Assembly: GCF_033568475.1 (NCBI RefSeq)
Contig: NC_133123.1
Location: 135,058,242 to 135,122,241 of the forward strand
Direction: 5' to 3'
DNA: 64,000 bases
Origin: Henckelia pumila
Taxonomy: Eukaryota; Streptophyta; Magnoliopsida; Lamiales; Gesneriaceae
Shown: positions 1 to 12,916 of the stretch, in pieces
How the letters are laid out: each line of letters begins with the position of its first letter
Position numbering within the stretch: position 1 is the stretch's first letter
Notes under the pieces: model-generated
Databases searched by the model: none
Told to the model about the DNA's origin: nothing
The model's input: only the letters and a program-made list of their open reading frames with translations
Program-made: the position numbers and the translations under genes

Positions 1-3000
1 TTATATTCAACCAACAAAAGATCCGACCCTTCATTCTTTTTCCCTTGATGCCCGTCTGACATCTCAATCAAAGTCTTTTTCTCAGCCACAGCTGATCCAT
101 TAGGCAGATCATGGTCATCCGCTTCTTCAACTCCTGGCAATGATTCTTCAACTGAGGATACACCCATTAATCCAATTTCTTTAACAGACACGGGAACATC
201 AATCACACCATTCTGTCCATTGACACCTAAAACAGGTTTATCATGCACTTGAGGATTATCCAACAACAAACTATTCACACCAAGTTCAGCATCCATGGGA
301 TCATGGGAATCCAACCCATTTAATTCCTCACACCTCTTGGAATCGGGCTTCAAACATAGTGTCCCAGATGCAACATTAGATGCATGACTTGACTTCCGGT
401 CGGGAGAAGGAAGATCCTCTTCTGTCTTGGCCCTGGATCCCTCCTTGTAAATAAGGGATTCAGTCTCCACAACACTAGCATCTTCAATGTCACTACCACC
501 TCCGTTGACATCACCGGAAACTGCATTATGAAATCCAGGCACAATCAGATCCAAACCAAGACACTTCCGGGACTTGCTAAAGAATACCTTGCACTGGTCC
601 CTGGATCTTGTTCGGACACAACGTGATATCATTCCAAAATCTTTGCCATAAGATGACACAGCCTGAATGAAGATTGATTTCTCAACGTCAGTCCAATCAG
701 TAGGATCCATCTCCCCACAGCTCTCATCTGAGCACTCATCATCGACAATCTGGGTAATCTCAGGATTCAAAGACCGCTTTATTGAAAAACCAACTCTCCG
801 ACACCTTGAATCCTGATATCCATCCCCAGGGTCAAAAGAACTTGTGATGCAAGAACTCATAGCCTCAGATGATAAAGAACCACAAATACCAGCCAAAACA
901 TCGGCAGCTACAGCTTCTCTCTCATTCCTGTAAAAATCCAGACTGTCCGATCTCTGTGATTGATCATCGCAACACCTAGGTGCTTTACAAGCATTAGGTG
1001 CACCCAAAGAAAATCTAGAAGCGCCTTTCTGGTTTTCAATGTCATCGGCATTAGCCGCAATTGCTGAAGCTTCACCAAGTATGTCTAGGGAGGCTGCGAC
1101 TGCCTCACGATTCCATCTTTTCCCTGAAGCAACCAAGTACGTAGTAGATTGGGACTTGCTTCGTTTCAAAGCTTCAGGCTTCTTTCTAGCTTTCTCAAAG
1201 CTATTCGATTTGTGGTTCTTGTAGTAGAACTCAACACAATCAGCTATTGTTTTATGATCCAAAAAAGATGCAATCTTCCGGAAATCTTTCCCAAAGGTGG
1301 CAAGTTTGTCAATGAAGATCTCTGTCTCTGCATGTGTCCATGTGTTGATCATAGACCTTTCTTTTTCAACAGCACAAGGATCTTCCACCAGACCATTACT
1401 TGTGATAAACCTTGACATCTGCATCTCCTTCTTGTCCAAAATCAAAGCAGGCATCTTCAAAGCATTTCTACAGGGCTTAAATGAGGACTCAGAGATCAAC
1501 CCACTAACAAAATCAACTACATCTTCTGCAGGAACAGTTCGGGAACTACCGGCTGCAAACATAATCAAGGAGAAACATTGAAATGTTAGGAAAGATATGC
1601 CAATGCATAATCCATTTCGAATAAAACATAAAGAGCTCAAATCACCATCTCACGCTCAACCCCCCATCAAGAGAATCACATAAAGACAAGTTTACATAAA
1701 CCTGTGAAGGAAGCAGCAATTAATCAGCATTCGTTCCCATTAATTAAGGAATAAAAGTATACATCTCATATCAATTTTACTTGAACTCGGTGCCTGGACA
1801 CTTCATTGTCGGGCAATATCACAACCCAGACCAATCAAATAATTTCTAAATCGCCAAGCGTTCTCACATAAAAATAAAATAAAATTAAGTAACCTACAGA
1901 TTCCTATCACCCTATCCTTTGCAGCCTGTGGATGTACTAAAGGATATGCACAACACATAATCCCTCGACCACATTAGTCAAACTACAAATACTCCATCTA
2001 AGAGTCAGCCCAAAATTCACAACATTCAACTCCAGTGAGAGTTGAAAAATATTTAGAGCGAGATAATAAGATATCATATTTAGACGCCAAACTGTAAATA
2101 ATATAGCCAGCACTAGTTTGGCGAAACGTTTATGAAGATGAAAAGTACAGAATGTCCAGGGCCCAGCATTCCGTACTTTCTTCAACATAACTACGTAGGC
2201 CTCCCTATGAAGTCCCTATCAAATCAACAATTCTATGTTCTCCTAATTTACAACTGCGAGGACAATATTGCATTATTTATACAAAAAATTCCACATATTC
2301 CTTATTGTAAACTATGATTGGAGGCTTTAAGTTAAAGATTCTAAGCCTGACAAGAATGGAAGAACACAAACATGTATTCCCGTGATCTTAAGTTAGCATC
2401 TTATCAAGACAAACATAAAACAACGCTAATAAGATAAAATGATAAGCAAAAACAGCATTAGTACTGTGCACATAAGACCCATGATAAATTGAAAAAAGAA
2501 AAACTATACATTATTTGATGATGATGTTCATTATACGTGAATACGTGATTCTAGAATTGTAGGACAGAATATACGGATAACCTAACACAGGCTAAACCGC
2601 AACATATTCCAATAAAATATGTTCATAAATTAACCGACTTGGAATTCCTTCAAATTTAATAAAAGCAAGCTGGTAAAGAAATCTAGATGCTGCAGATTAT
2701 TAGATCATGCCTGAATCAGAATTAAGTTTCAAACTTTGCACCCCAAGTTCCCAACCCATAAATAATTCAATAACTAAGAAAATTCTTTAATATTGAAATC
2801 ATTTGATGCATAGGTGTCTCACACAGGTACTGACATCCTATGTTCTGGAACAACTGTTTAGCTACCTCTTCGACTTCAGAAAAAAGGTACGAAAAAAGGA
2901 ATTAATTTTGATGATTAATTAGAGCCTCACCTAATAGAAGCATAAAAGGTAATAAGGTATAAAGAAACATAACCAAGCACCCAAAAAGTGTTAATTTTTT

Positions 3001-6000
3001 TTTGCATAAATCTCCCTCATGCTGCTTTTGGGTCAAAGATTTTCATCAAATTTCAGTAAAGGAATATAAAATGGAAACAATTTTTTTCTTACATTTACAC
3101 AAAGTCATACTCCGATAAACTAAATCACAAGACTATTGACTGTCAAATATCTTTCATGTGGGATTTCAAGTGGATAAAAACACCACCCTCCAACAGCCAA
3201 CTGATTGACTCCTCTAATGAAGTGAATTTTCATATAACTAATTTCCGAATAGTTGCGAAGTGTGTGTGTGTGTTGGGGGGGGGGGGGGTTGTTCTCTTCA
3301 CAGATAAAAATGGGAGAAGCTACCAGCGTATTGAAGGTTGCAAATTAGATCATAACACGAGGAAAAGCGAGAAAGAAAAAAAATAACATGGGAAAAGGTC
3401 ACATATAATTACCAAGCGAACAAATTCGAGAACGACCATAACGATGCTTTTTATGCCCAACCACATCTATTTTCTTGTGAGACTTTGCTTGAAGCTTCCT
3501 CACAGAAACTAGCCGACCTTCAATCCAAAAATGCTGAAATAACTTATACTTGATTGTCAGAACCTTCTCCTTGAAACTGAGAAATTGCTTCCTCATTAAA
3601 TATTTCTTTTTAATCGATGAGCGAACAACTGGCAGACAAGAGACTTTGGATCCAGCCATACACTGTTTGGAAGGCAGCAACTTATTTAAAGCTTCAGAAG
3701 CTCCTTTTGCATAAACTCTATTCGAAGCCAATATTGAATCATAAATATTCCAAACATCATCATCCACAATTCTAGCAAGATCACTGCAAGTATTAATGCA
3801 AGCCAGTTCACAGTAATCCGCACGACCAACGTTTTCCTCATGACACAGACCGTTATCTACGTATTTCTCATTCAAGTTACTAGGATTCTTGACATCCAAA
3901 TTCACAAAAGCCTGAGTAGTCTGAGAAGGGTGGGCATCATCCCCAGATGGTGACAACTCAATATACTTGGAGGTTGCACTGCATGGGCTATCAAAATTCT
4001 CAGATTTTAACCTCACATGCTCATCCTCAAATGCACCCTGTGTATTTTCAAATATCATGTCCCTGGAAAAAACAAGAGGCAAAGGAGTCGGCCTATGAGT
4101 AAAATTGGAAGCTGGAGCTTGCTCCTTGCAAGTTTTTCGTGGTTGCAAACTGGGTGCATCTGGATGAGGACAGCTATCTCCGGGACCAGGTATCAATGAC
4201 TTCAGTTCAGTTTCAAGCGAATCTATCTCTGTTTCGGTCATCTCAAGTGCCTTTAATGCATCAACCTTCCATAATAACAACTTGTTCATCGAGTTAGCTC
4301 CAAGACAATTCGAACTCCTGGAACTTAGATCATCTGATTGTAACAAATCACAAATCAAAGAGCTGACACTAGCAAAAGATGTAAGCTCTAAGTTTTCTAG
4401 GTTAAAAATTGGTCCCTCATTTGGAATCTGGGAAAAAATACTAGGCGAACAGCTTAAATTAGTTGTGTCATGATCTACATTGACAGCCCTATAGGATTCT
4501 TTCTCCTCAGTACCTGTATTATTGAAAGAAAAAGGGTGAGCCGGAAAAGAAGATGATATTAACATGTAATGCAAATCCTCTCAACAAGAACAGGAAACAC
4601 AAATTACTGTTTGAATAGATAACATCAAAAAGCAACTTCTCTCACGGGATTGACCAAATATTGTTGAAGCATGTTATCCCAAAATCAGCAACCACACCAG
4701 TGGCCAATAACATCACATAATGACAAGTGACGCATCACCCCGAGAGAGCAAATGTAATTAGAATGATTGCAGTTTGCACCATGACAAAGGCACGTATTTT
4801 GCACCATAAACTCTAAATATTAGAGATTTAATCTTTCTCCATCTACAAGTTGTTGATTTTCCTAAACTTAGCCCATCGAATTCAGACAAAACAGCATGAG
4901 CCGTGAAATAAAAACATGCATGAAACACGGCATGAAGCACAGAGTAATAAAAGACAAGAAGACTTAAGTAAAAAAAATTAACAATCACGTAGCACGACGT
5001 AATCAACATGGCATCAAATCACAATAACAGATTTTTCAATGCAACGTCAGCAATAACTCGAATATGATCAATTCATGACAAAGAACATACTGCAATTGTG
5101 TTTAATTCTTTGAGCATACATGAACCATTATTTGTCAATTTCTAATCCCCTTAAAAGCCTCCTGTTGATGCATACCATACCTTCTTATTGTTTTTGCGGC
5201 GACTATAAACCAAAAGGGTGGACGGGAGAAAAACCAAAAAATAGCAAATTAAAGAAGAAACAGTTATGTGAATGGCAATGAAAAACACATTACCTGTAGA
5301 TGAGCTACAGCCAACTGAAGATGGAGTAGCAGGTGAAGCAAAACCAAGAAAACCCGCAACCCTGGGACTCTTATCAAGCAGGATCATGTCATGAGACTGA
5401 ACAGTTTCCTCTATGTTACTGAGGCTAATAACCAGTCCATTTTTTGCTGCACCATCTTCAGGGCTATCTACTTTTTTCTTCTCATACTTTGCCAGTCCCT
5501 CACCCCAGCCAAGTCGTGGTTTCTTCCTGGAACTGGTCTCTTCAGATGAAGCTGGAGCTGCGATCATTACACAAGCAGCAGCCTCTGCGGTAGGAGATTG
5601 AACAGGTGCCAGTTTCCTTTCCTGTACCTCAGCCACTGTCTCAACATAATCCACACCCATACTCTTTGAGCTACTTGAGCAACTGAGACTAGATCCTCTT
5701 GAAGATAAGCTCCCAGACCTTGACCATTTCAGAGGTTTCCAATCAATTGAAGCCAAGCAGTTTTCTTTCTCCAATTTCCCTGTGCTTTCCAATCCATTAG
5801 CACACAATCCATCAGAATTGACATCATCCTTATCCTGCTGCTCTTTCTCTGGAGTGCAAGATGGCTCCAAAGGGTTCAGAGAATCAGAAGGCTGAGAGAG
5901 ATTCTCGCTCTTCAGGCAGTTGCTAACACAATTGCTCTCGTGACTTGTTTTGTTGTTCTCCACAAGCCTCTGATCATTAGTCTCGGTGTTGGGTCTACTA

Positions 6001-6978
6001 GGAGTCGATGCAGCAAAAGGTTCCCAAGAGGTTGCTTTCCAGTCTTTCTGGCTGAAGGACACCCTATTTTCTCTACTATTTCTCACATACCTTCCTCCAT
6101 CACTGCAAGATCTGTAAGGCCGAAAATTCTCTTCTTCCAAGTTCCTGTCGCTGAATCTAGACCCAAAAGGCAGAAACGCATGACTGCCATCATCAGGATG
6201 TGTGTGCCAACCAGCTTGCTTACCTTGAGCTTCAGTAGAAAACATCCAAACCCACCAAAAAGGTGAAAAAAATCAATACAAGAAAAAATAAACTTTAGTT
6301 ATCAGAAAGATATAATTTTTCATGGATAGCCAAGCGTGTTCACATCCATCCAACACATTAAACACCCAAATCATATGAAATGTTTCTAGACAAATCAGAT
6401 CTACTCCAAATTATCCACCTAAACCCACCCACAGATTTTTGACGAAAATATGGCAATAAACCGGTCATCATACCCTCTTTTAAAAATTACTCACAGATAT
6501 AACAACGTGAAAGCCATTTTCATCGACATATCAAGGGTTGAAAGTGAAAGTTACACTTATCATCAATAACCGAAAAATCCCCAAACCCATTTCAATTACC
6601 TAGATAGGAATTTTCTGAAACCTGACTGCAACTTAATTAAAGAGAATACAAATCCCTTGTTATTACCGAAAAAACGACACCTACGAGACACCTCTCCTAA
6701 AAAAAAGAAAAAGAAAAAGAAAACCCTATTTGGTTGTAAATCGATAACTCACCAGGTGGGAGAGAACGATTCCGGAAATCTGAGTACCAACGTTGCGGCT
6801 GCTGGTGATGGTTCTGGTGGTATGAAGGCGGGTGAGCAGGCGGCGCGTTGTGATGCTGTTGTTCCCGCCATCTAGGAGGCCCACCGCCTCCAAACCCACC
6901 TCCAAAACGAGGGTCCGACCCAGATCTCTCGTGCTTACGGAAATCTCTCCGATCCCACGGATATGGCTCCGGCGGCAT
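1..6978 (-). CDS. PWR: POWERDRESS-like SANT-domain corepressor (3' end off window)
   Basis: Four coding exons on the minus strand: 6978-6753, 6223-5294, 4513-3413 and 1552 to beyond 1. All three introns have GT..AG ends and all are phase 1, so the frame stays open across every junction. The start is the ATG at 6978 (protein begins MPPEPYPWDRRDF); no upstream in-frame ATG is needed. Visible features: a Gly/Pro/His-rich N-terminus; the hallmark block KPRLGWGEGLAKYEKKKV in exon 2; and in exon 4 two SANT domains, at about 1342-1205 (WTHAETEIFIDKLATFGKDF, ending in YYKNHKS) and about 700-560 (WTDVEKSIFIQAVSSYGKDF, ending in FFSKSRKCLGL). This order matches Arabidopsis POWERDRESS, a nuclear NCoR/SMRT-like protein known to act with HDA9 in histone deacetylation, flowering and ageing. 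No lesions seen. Identity is strong from motifs; the function in this species is inferred. Confidence 0.92.
560..700 (-). other. Second SANT domain of the POWERDRESS-like protein
   Basis: The minus strand reads DWTDVEKSIFIQAVSSYGKD followed by an RSRDQCKVFFSKSRKCLGL end. It is the second, histone-tail-reading type of SANT in this family. It sits in the same exon as the first, about 500 bp downstream. Confidence 0.85.
1205..1342 (-). other. First SANT domain of the POWERDRESS-like protein
   Basis: The minus strand encodes a Myb/SANT repeat beginning at a Trp (INTWTHAETEIF) and ending YYKNHKS. The spaced aromatic residues and the acidic first helix fit the SANT1 type of NCoR-like corepressors, which engage histone deacetylases. 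It lies 210-350 bp inside exon 4. Confidence 0.85.
1553..3412 (-). other. Third intron of the POWERDRESS-like gene (1860 bp)
   Basis: Donor GT at 3412-3411 and acceptor AG at 1554-1553. Joining the exons makes a Gly/Ala codon across the junction with no stop. It is AT-rich and non-coding. It holds a (TG)n run next to 14 consecutive G at 3275-3288 (C on the sense strand). No transposon ends were recognised. Confidence 0.85.
4514..5293 (-). other. Second intron of the POWERDRESS-like gene (780 bp)
   Basis: Donor GT at 5293-5292 and acceptor AG at 4515-4514 (AATACAG|GTACTG). The junction codon is G|GT, so the frame runs from CSSST into GTEEKES. AT-rich, nothing else recognised. Confidence 0.85.
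6224..6752 (-). other. First intron of the POWERDRESS-like gene (529 bp)
   Basis: Donor GT at 6752-6751 (CCACCTG|GTGAGT) and acceptor AG at 6225-6224 (CTCAAG|GTAAGC). Phase 1 like the other two. An A-rich stretch (AAAAAAAGAAAAAG) lies near the donor on the plus strand. Confidence 0.85.
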
Positions 6979-7400
6979 CAAATTTCTACTCTACTTCTGC
7001 TGCTCCACTTAATCTCATCCAAGACCTTACACAACAAACATAAAACGGAAATTGGAGCCAATTGAAGGGCGAAAAGAAATTAGAAAAATGGCAAGGCAAT
7101 TAGAGTTAATTCTAGGGTTCAAGAACAGATTTTTTTTATTAAAAAAAAAAAGGAGCTCAGAAGCACACCTCACAACGTAAATGCAAAGATTTTTTGCCCC
7201 TCGAATTCTCGACTTCACAGAAGGTGAAATTCTGAGGCGATAAGATAGATACAAGGCAAGAAAAGGGCACAGAGTGGGCGTTGAAGAGAGAAGAGAAGAG
7301 AAGAGATGACTTTCCTTTCAGTGTGTGTAGTGTGTGTTTGGTTTCCTTTATTATTATTTTTGTTTTTATTATATATTATTTATTTATTTATTTGTTATAT
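6979..7400 (-). promoter_or_regulatory. Probable 5' UTR and core promoter of the POWERDRESS-like gene
   Basis: On the minus strand a pyrimidine tract (CTCTTCTCTTCTCTT-like) lies at 7281-7308, and a TATA-like TATATAAT at about 7368-7378, some 60-90 bp upstream of it. This TATA plus pyrimidine-patch layout is common in plant core promoters. A (GA)n run at about 7405-7417 lies just upstream. The 5' UTR from about 7300 to 6979 would be about 320 bp. The transcription start is inferred, not seen. Confidence 0.4.
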
Positions 7401-7499
7401 TTTGTGAGAGAGAGAGAGGAAAGAGACGTGGGTGATGAGGAGAGAAAATGGAGGCTGTGCAATTAGGGTTTCAATCATGTGTGCTTCCCCGCCCTTGTA

Positions 7500-9000
7500 C
7501 GGTTGGCGCATGGTACACACGTGATTAACTACTATAATCACTCTTTTTTATAATATTATTATTAATATTATTTTTTTACTTTAATTTAATTCCGCATATC
7601 AATAAAATTATCAAATTCATTACAAATTGTAAACGTTTTAGAATATATGTTGATACAAACACATGACATATTTAAATTAAATCAAAACAAATTTCTTTTC
7701 TATTGAAAAAAATAAGACAATATTGTAATGACATCTTCTTTGAAATAAACATGAGAATGGATCATAAATGGTGCAAAACTATTGAAGTTTTTAAACTTAT
7801 GGTAGTGTGAAATAAAAAATATATATCAACAAGAAAATGGATCCAATTTCAAACCAAAACCTACAAATGTTGACTAGATTTTATGTTCCAAAGCAACACT
7901 AAATAACTTTTGCATATACAATAGACTAACGGGTTCTTTTTACCGATAAAGTGTCAATTTTACGTAATCAAATTGAAATTTTGACTTAAAATCTTTTTTT
8001 AAAAAAAAAATTGTAATTGTATTGTAATTGTGTCTTGTTTCATAATTAATTGATATAACTTGAATTTATGCATTATTTTGGCCTCTTTCAATATTAGAAA
8101 CTTCATGAGCTGTTGCATTTGAATTCTAATGAAATTAAAAGCATCCCAAATCAACAATATATACTACCAAGCACCATGGGGGTTGAAGGAAAAAATTGAG
8201 AATAAATGCTTCAAAAAATTTGTAAAATAATTTATAAAATTGATTGCAGAAATGTGGCAAAACTCCTAATGAGCTGTATCCTCGTCCATTGTTTTTTTTA
8301 TGAGTTAGATAGAAAGAAAATTACTAGTTGATGAGAGAGTTTTCCCTAGTATAAGATCTATTTTCTTTCTAGATTAATTGATTTTCTTTATATGGTTTCT
8401 AAATTAATTTGGATTGACTATAGTTGGAAAAATTCAATGCAAAAAAAATTGTTAACTCATTATTGCACATTTATATATAGAAGTGTAAAATTATCGACAA
8501 ACTGATTGTTTTGACTTTATATTCTATTTTAAAAAAATCATTATATTATGATTTATATTTTAGTTTCGTTTCAATAAATAAATGTATTTTAAATCCTTGA
8601 AGTCTTAAAATTACTTAAATATTGTAAATATGTTTTTTAAAAAATAATAATAATAAACAAAGATGCAAGTTTTTACATTTATTTATGTTAAAGAAATGGA
8701 AGAAATAGGAGTTTAAGACAAGGGTTTGACCTGAAGAGATATTATCTTTTGTTTCGTTGGATTGGGGCCTAACGTACAAGCTCCAAAGCGTGGCGCAATA
8801 TAATGTGTTGCAGAGGAGCAGAGACCCCGTACGTGTGCGTGCTCGTGTGGGTTTTCGGATCTCAGCGTATCTATAAATGAGAATATAACTTAATTTGAAG
8901 TCCACTCGACGATTTAATTTTGTTTTTCCCCGGTTTTCCTCCTTTTTCTACTTTTATTTATTTACTTTTGCTTTCATTTTCTTACTTATTGTTCCTGAAA
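7500..9000. other. AT-rich intergenic stretch, no gene recognised
   Basis: Very AT-rich DNA with stops in all frames at short intervals. A 96-codon open frame on the minus strand at 8615-8905 shows no recognisable motif, lies in low-complexity sequence, and is not called as a gene. Confidence 0.6.
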
Positions 9001-9034
9001 TACCCTTCGTTTGTACAAAATATTACGGTGGCAT

Positions 9035-9082
9035 CACGTGTAGTTCACGTGCTGTCCACCGACAACCGGGCCGCTGACGTCA
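9035..9082. promoter_or_regulatory. Cluster of two G-boxes and a TGACGTCA palindrome
   Basis: CACGTG at 9035-9040, CACGTG at 9046-9051 and TGACGTCA at 9075-9082. These are known core sites for plant bHLH/bZIP and TGA-type bZIP factors. The two G-boxes are exactly 11 bp apart, about one helical turn. No gene start is obvious next to it. It lies about 1.7 kb upstream of the POWERDRESS-like promoter and 2.1 kb upstream of the SCPL pseudogene. Its function is unknown. Confidence 0.4.
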
Positions 9083-9645
9083 GGTAAAATGCTTTTATTA
9101 TATTTTTCCCCGGTTTTTTAGCTTTATTATTGCCTCATAGATTTGGATCGATTCTAAACCTAACTAAATAATAAAAAAAGAATTTTGACCTGTTTCTAAA
9201 GTTAGATTAAAGAATCCAGAATAACTCGAACCAAATCGATTTTATAAATGTAAAAAAATTTAATTAATTTAAAATAAGTTTTTTCAATTGTATTATGTAT
9301 AAATATTTATGTTATTTTAAATTCACATTAATATATTTTTAGAATTGTATTCTTATTTAAAGGATAATCAAAACATTTAATTGGGAAAGAAATGAAAGGG
9401 TAAAATCGATTATCCAATATTAAACTAAATTACCAAAACTATGATATGGTTTGGTTTGAGTTCTAATGACTAATAGTTATTTTGAACGTTCGCTAGCTAT
9501 TTAGTTAAATTGATTGATATATAATATATGGGTTTAATTTAAAACCCAACTAGCTAGTGCACACTTGTCCACTCCTTTTTAGCAAACGTTATGTCGATCA
9601 AATACTTCTAAGATGAATTTCAAACCCATGACTTTCATCACACAC

Positions 9646-9708
9646 ACACACACATATATCTATATATATATATGTAAATATATATATATATATATATATG
9701 TAAATATA
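9646..9708. repeat. CA/TA microsatellite
   Basis: A (CA)n run passes into two (TA)n blocks separated by a TGTAAATA spacer. Simple sequence repeat in intergenic DNA. Confidence 0.8.
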
Positions 9709-9873
9709 TTTATCACTATTACTCTTTTTGCAGAATATATCTCATGTATTGTTCAATTATTATGATTTTTGTGAGACGGGATTTCGAACCGATCAATTAA
9801 CAGGTTTAATCCATAAATAATATTATTTATATTATAATTACATAAAAACCCAAGTTCCGACATAGCCATTAGC

Positions 9874-10071
9874 CAGGGGCGGAGCCACATATATTGCCAC
9901 CCAGGCTTTAGCCCGAGTGACACAAAATTTTTTTGAAATTTTTAATATATTAATTTTCAATAATTTTGGATTAATTTGATATTAGTTCGGGTAGTTCGAT
10001 TCAAAAAATTAAAGTATTAGAGGGCTTAAAATTCTAATTCGAATAGATTGATATTTCTGGTTCCGCCATTG
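9874..10071. mobile_element. Probable hAT-like MITE
   Basis: About 198 bp with imperfect terminal inverted repeats: CAGGGGCGGAGCCA at the left and TGGTTCCGCCATTG at the right (reverse complement CAATGGCGGAACCA, three mismatches). The CAGGGGCGGA.. terminus is typical of short non-autonomous hAT elements in plants. The inside is AT-rich and non-coding. A clean 8-bp target duplication was not found, so the exact ends are uncertain. Confidence 0.45.
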
Positions 10072-10584
10072 AGCGAAAGCATAATAGCTCTCTCTTCGTT
10101 CCTAGCTAGCTAAGTCAAGAATATCACTTCTCCACAAAGGCACAAAGGTACTTATCAGTTGACAGATTTTTACAAAAATGTATTATAGTTATTTGTTTAT
10201 AAATTGGTCACGAAATTTTATGCTTGCTGCAGGTCATGAAATTTAATTTATAACCATAGACTTGAACTTTCTTCTATCGAATCTGGCGCAATTTTAATGT
10301 CCCCATATGTCAAAGTTCGTGAGAATAATGTAATTTTATTGGCATAGTTTTTCGCTATTATTATTATATATTATTCAAGGGACATTCAGTATTATATAAT
10401 AATAAATATTGTATGCGCAAAAAGAAAATCTCATTAAAAACCATAATATAAACTTATATCTCATCGTGGTCGTGAAATCTTTTTTTATAATTCAAACGGT
10501 TCCATACGTACATTAAAAACCAAACCGGCCGCATGTGAAGCGTTTTGCTATTACTATAGCCAGCGGCCACCACTACATATGGGC

Positions 10585-10795
10585 TGACATATCGTACCGA
10601 AATATCAAAATTTTGGCATATCGTTCTGAAATTTTTTCGATATACAAACATTTTTTTAGTATATCGAATTTTTTTTCGTTATATATACGGCATCAATATG
10701 AATTTTTTTCGTACAAAAGTTTCAGAATTTTACTATCGGTTTCGGTATGAATTTTTTTCATATCAATATTTATAGTAAAGTATACCAAAAAACCA
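10585..10795. repeat. Degenerate CGGTAT/ATACCG-rich repeat
   Basis: Repeated variants of TACCGAAAT, TTTTTTCG and GGTATGAATTTTTTTC on both strands, ending near TATACCAAAAAACCACCC. This looks like a decayed, locally repetitive non-autonomous element. No clear ends were identified. Confidence 0.35.
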
Positions 10796-11375
10796 CCCTA
10801 ATGATGTGGCTAAAATCGAATAACTATTTTTATTATTTCATTCGTTTGGGTGATCAAATAATATTTTTGTACTTTTTTGCAGATTATAGAATCCCAATGT
10901 TTGGTCAGCCAAATAATCATTAATTAGTACCCCGATCACATGCATCGAATTAATGAAGTAAATGGTCTTCTTCCGATATCCCATCTTCTATTCAAACGTA
11001 TCTTCTATTCAAATATTTCTTGCTACTCACATGTGGTGTTCCTTACCTTACACTCCACAAGAACTAGTGATCACCATGTCCTATATAATTGGTGAACCTA
11101 GGTGACAGAGTACTCACCTAAATTTTATTCGAGTCGAGCTTGAACTTGTTAAAATGAGAGGCGACCGTACATGTTTGCGGGCTTTATGTCCTATACTGGC
11201 TACTTTTTCTACCTCATGTGGCTACATTGAGTAGTTTCCCACGTCATAAAGTACATCAAGAGAGGGATAGGATCTTCAGGCTTCCCGGACAACCCCGAGA
11301 TGTCGATATCAGATAGTATTCGGGCTATGTCGAAGTGGACCGAACAGCCAAACGGGCTTTGTTTTATTTGGTTGA

Positions 11376-11570
<195 letters not shown>

Positions 11571-11818
11571 TGAAAGTACATTGCAACAAAATCTATGATA
11601 ATGACTCGATTTTCGGTTTATACAGAGGCCAACTTACTATTTCTTGATTCGCCGGCGGGGGTTGGTTTCTCTTATGCAAACGCTTCATTTTATCTAAACA
11701 TCAGTGACCATAGAACAAGTACGTAATTAATTTCTAAATATCTATCGGGATCGAATTAATTTAATTAGTGTTTATATTTTTAAAGAAATTATTAAAATAT
11801 AATGTCTTTGATTAGTTT

Positions 11819-11819
11819 G

Positions 11820-11848
<29 letters not shown>
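11819..11848. repeat. (TA)n microsatellite in SCPL intron 2
   Basis: Uninterrupted TA dinucleotide run between the second and third SCPL exons. Confidence 0.85.
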
Positions 11849-11851
<3 letters not shown>

Positions 11852-11956
11852 GGTTAATTATAATTAATTCCAAATCAAACTTTTTCAGTCAAAGATGCGC
11901 ATAAATTCCTTACAAGATAGTTTGAAAGGTTTCCACAGTTCAAGCGTAGACCATTT

Positions 11957-12418
11957 TGTTGGATCATAAATCCAACATTGAGCTTATATATAAATAATTA
12001 TGTGTTGTGGACTGTCAAATAAATTTAGCCCATAAAAGTGATCTAAATAAGATTTCGGTTCATTTGGGCTTTAATGTATCTAATAGGGTGTAACATTTAA
12101 TGTGTAGATACTAGTGGACTTTTCGATTTGATTGATGGGCTTAAATAGAATCCCAAAATATAAATAAAAGGTTATGGTCCCCAGATCACACGACATTGAT
12201 GTCATTCTATTCTATTCTATTCTCATCGATAGTTAGAGAGCGCGAGAGAACTGAAGGAACTCTCAAGGAAAATTGATCTGGAAGGCCAAACCATGCAGAT
12301 CTACATCGGTATCAATTGTTAAGAATTAAGGTACGCTTCCGCTTCAGTTTACAGATTTAATCTTGATGATTTAGCATAATGATTCTGGGTTTAAGTTTAT
12401 AGGGATTTTTCCTCAACA
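11957..12418 (+). repeat. 5' LTR of the copia host element
   Basis: 462 bp, TGTTGGATC..CCTCAACA, terminal inverted TGTTG/CAACA. Matches 27774-28235. Contains a TTCTATTCTATTC short repeat not expanded in the 3' copy. Confidence 0.93.
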
Positions 12419-12436
12419 AGTGGTATCAGAGCCGCT
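12419..12436 (+). promoter_or_regulatory. tRNA-Met primer-binding site of the copia host element
   Basis: AGTGGTATCAGAGCC immediately follows the 5' LTR. TGGTATCAGAGC is the complement of the 3' end of initiator tRNA-Met, the usual plant copia primer. Confidence 0.9.
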
Positions 12437-12770
12437 CATGTTTAAATCATTGAGATACGGTTTATATTCGATTTGGTCTAATCGAAAACAAAAAATTACA
12501 GTGTTCGAATCAAATTCGAATTTTCCAGTCCAGAATTTAATTTTTTATTTTCAGATTTAAAAAAAAAAATTGGAAAATTCGAATTTTTCGAATTAGGGTT
12601 AGGGCCGCCGGAAAATTGCCCAAATCAACCGGATTTCAGGCCATTTACGGCGGCGATACATAAGGCGTTTTGTTGCCCATCTAAAGGCGCCTCAAATAGT
12701 ACAGATGCCTTGCCGGATTCAGTCGCACAATCGTCCGATTTCGAAGCCTCAGTCGCGGGTTCATTTCAAT

Positions 12771-12916
12771 CTACCTATACAGGCATTACCCCCATGATAG
12801 ATCTAAGGGTTCTCATTTATCAATACACGCGGGGTCCACTAAAAAATAATGTATCCCACATTTATTGATAAATGTCCACCGTTAGATCTACTTCAAGGCA
12901 GTGCCTGTATAGGTAG
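12771..12916. mobile_element. Foldback (MITE-like) insertion in the copia leader
   Basis: Perfect 15-bp inverted ends CTACCTATACAGGCA and TGCCTGTATAGGTAG, with further inner inverted arms (TAGATCTAA with TTAGATCTA; TTTATCAATA with TATTGATAAA). The unit of about 146 bp can fold over most of its length. Flanks carry CTCAGTCGCG (about 12748) and CTCAGTCACG (about 12929), a possible 10-bp target duplication that would suit a Mutator-type MITE with slightly longer ends. Family not identified. Confidence 0.55.

Noticed and set aside
350..544. Minus-strand 64-codon frame
   Set aside because: An alternative frame within exon 4 of the POWERDRESS-like gene, whose true frame stays open across it.
3275..3288. 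G14 run as a functional G-quadruplex
   Set aside because: A single homopolymer beside a TG microsatellite in an intron; simple slippage explains it.
8615..8905. 96-codon minus-strand frame in intergenic DNA
   Set aside because: Low-complexity composition, no recognisable domain, no clear promoter or splice signals.
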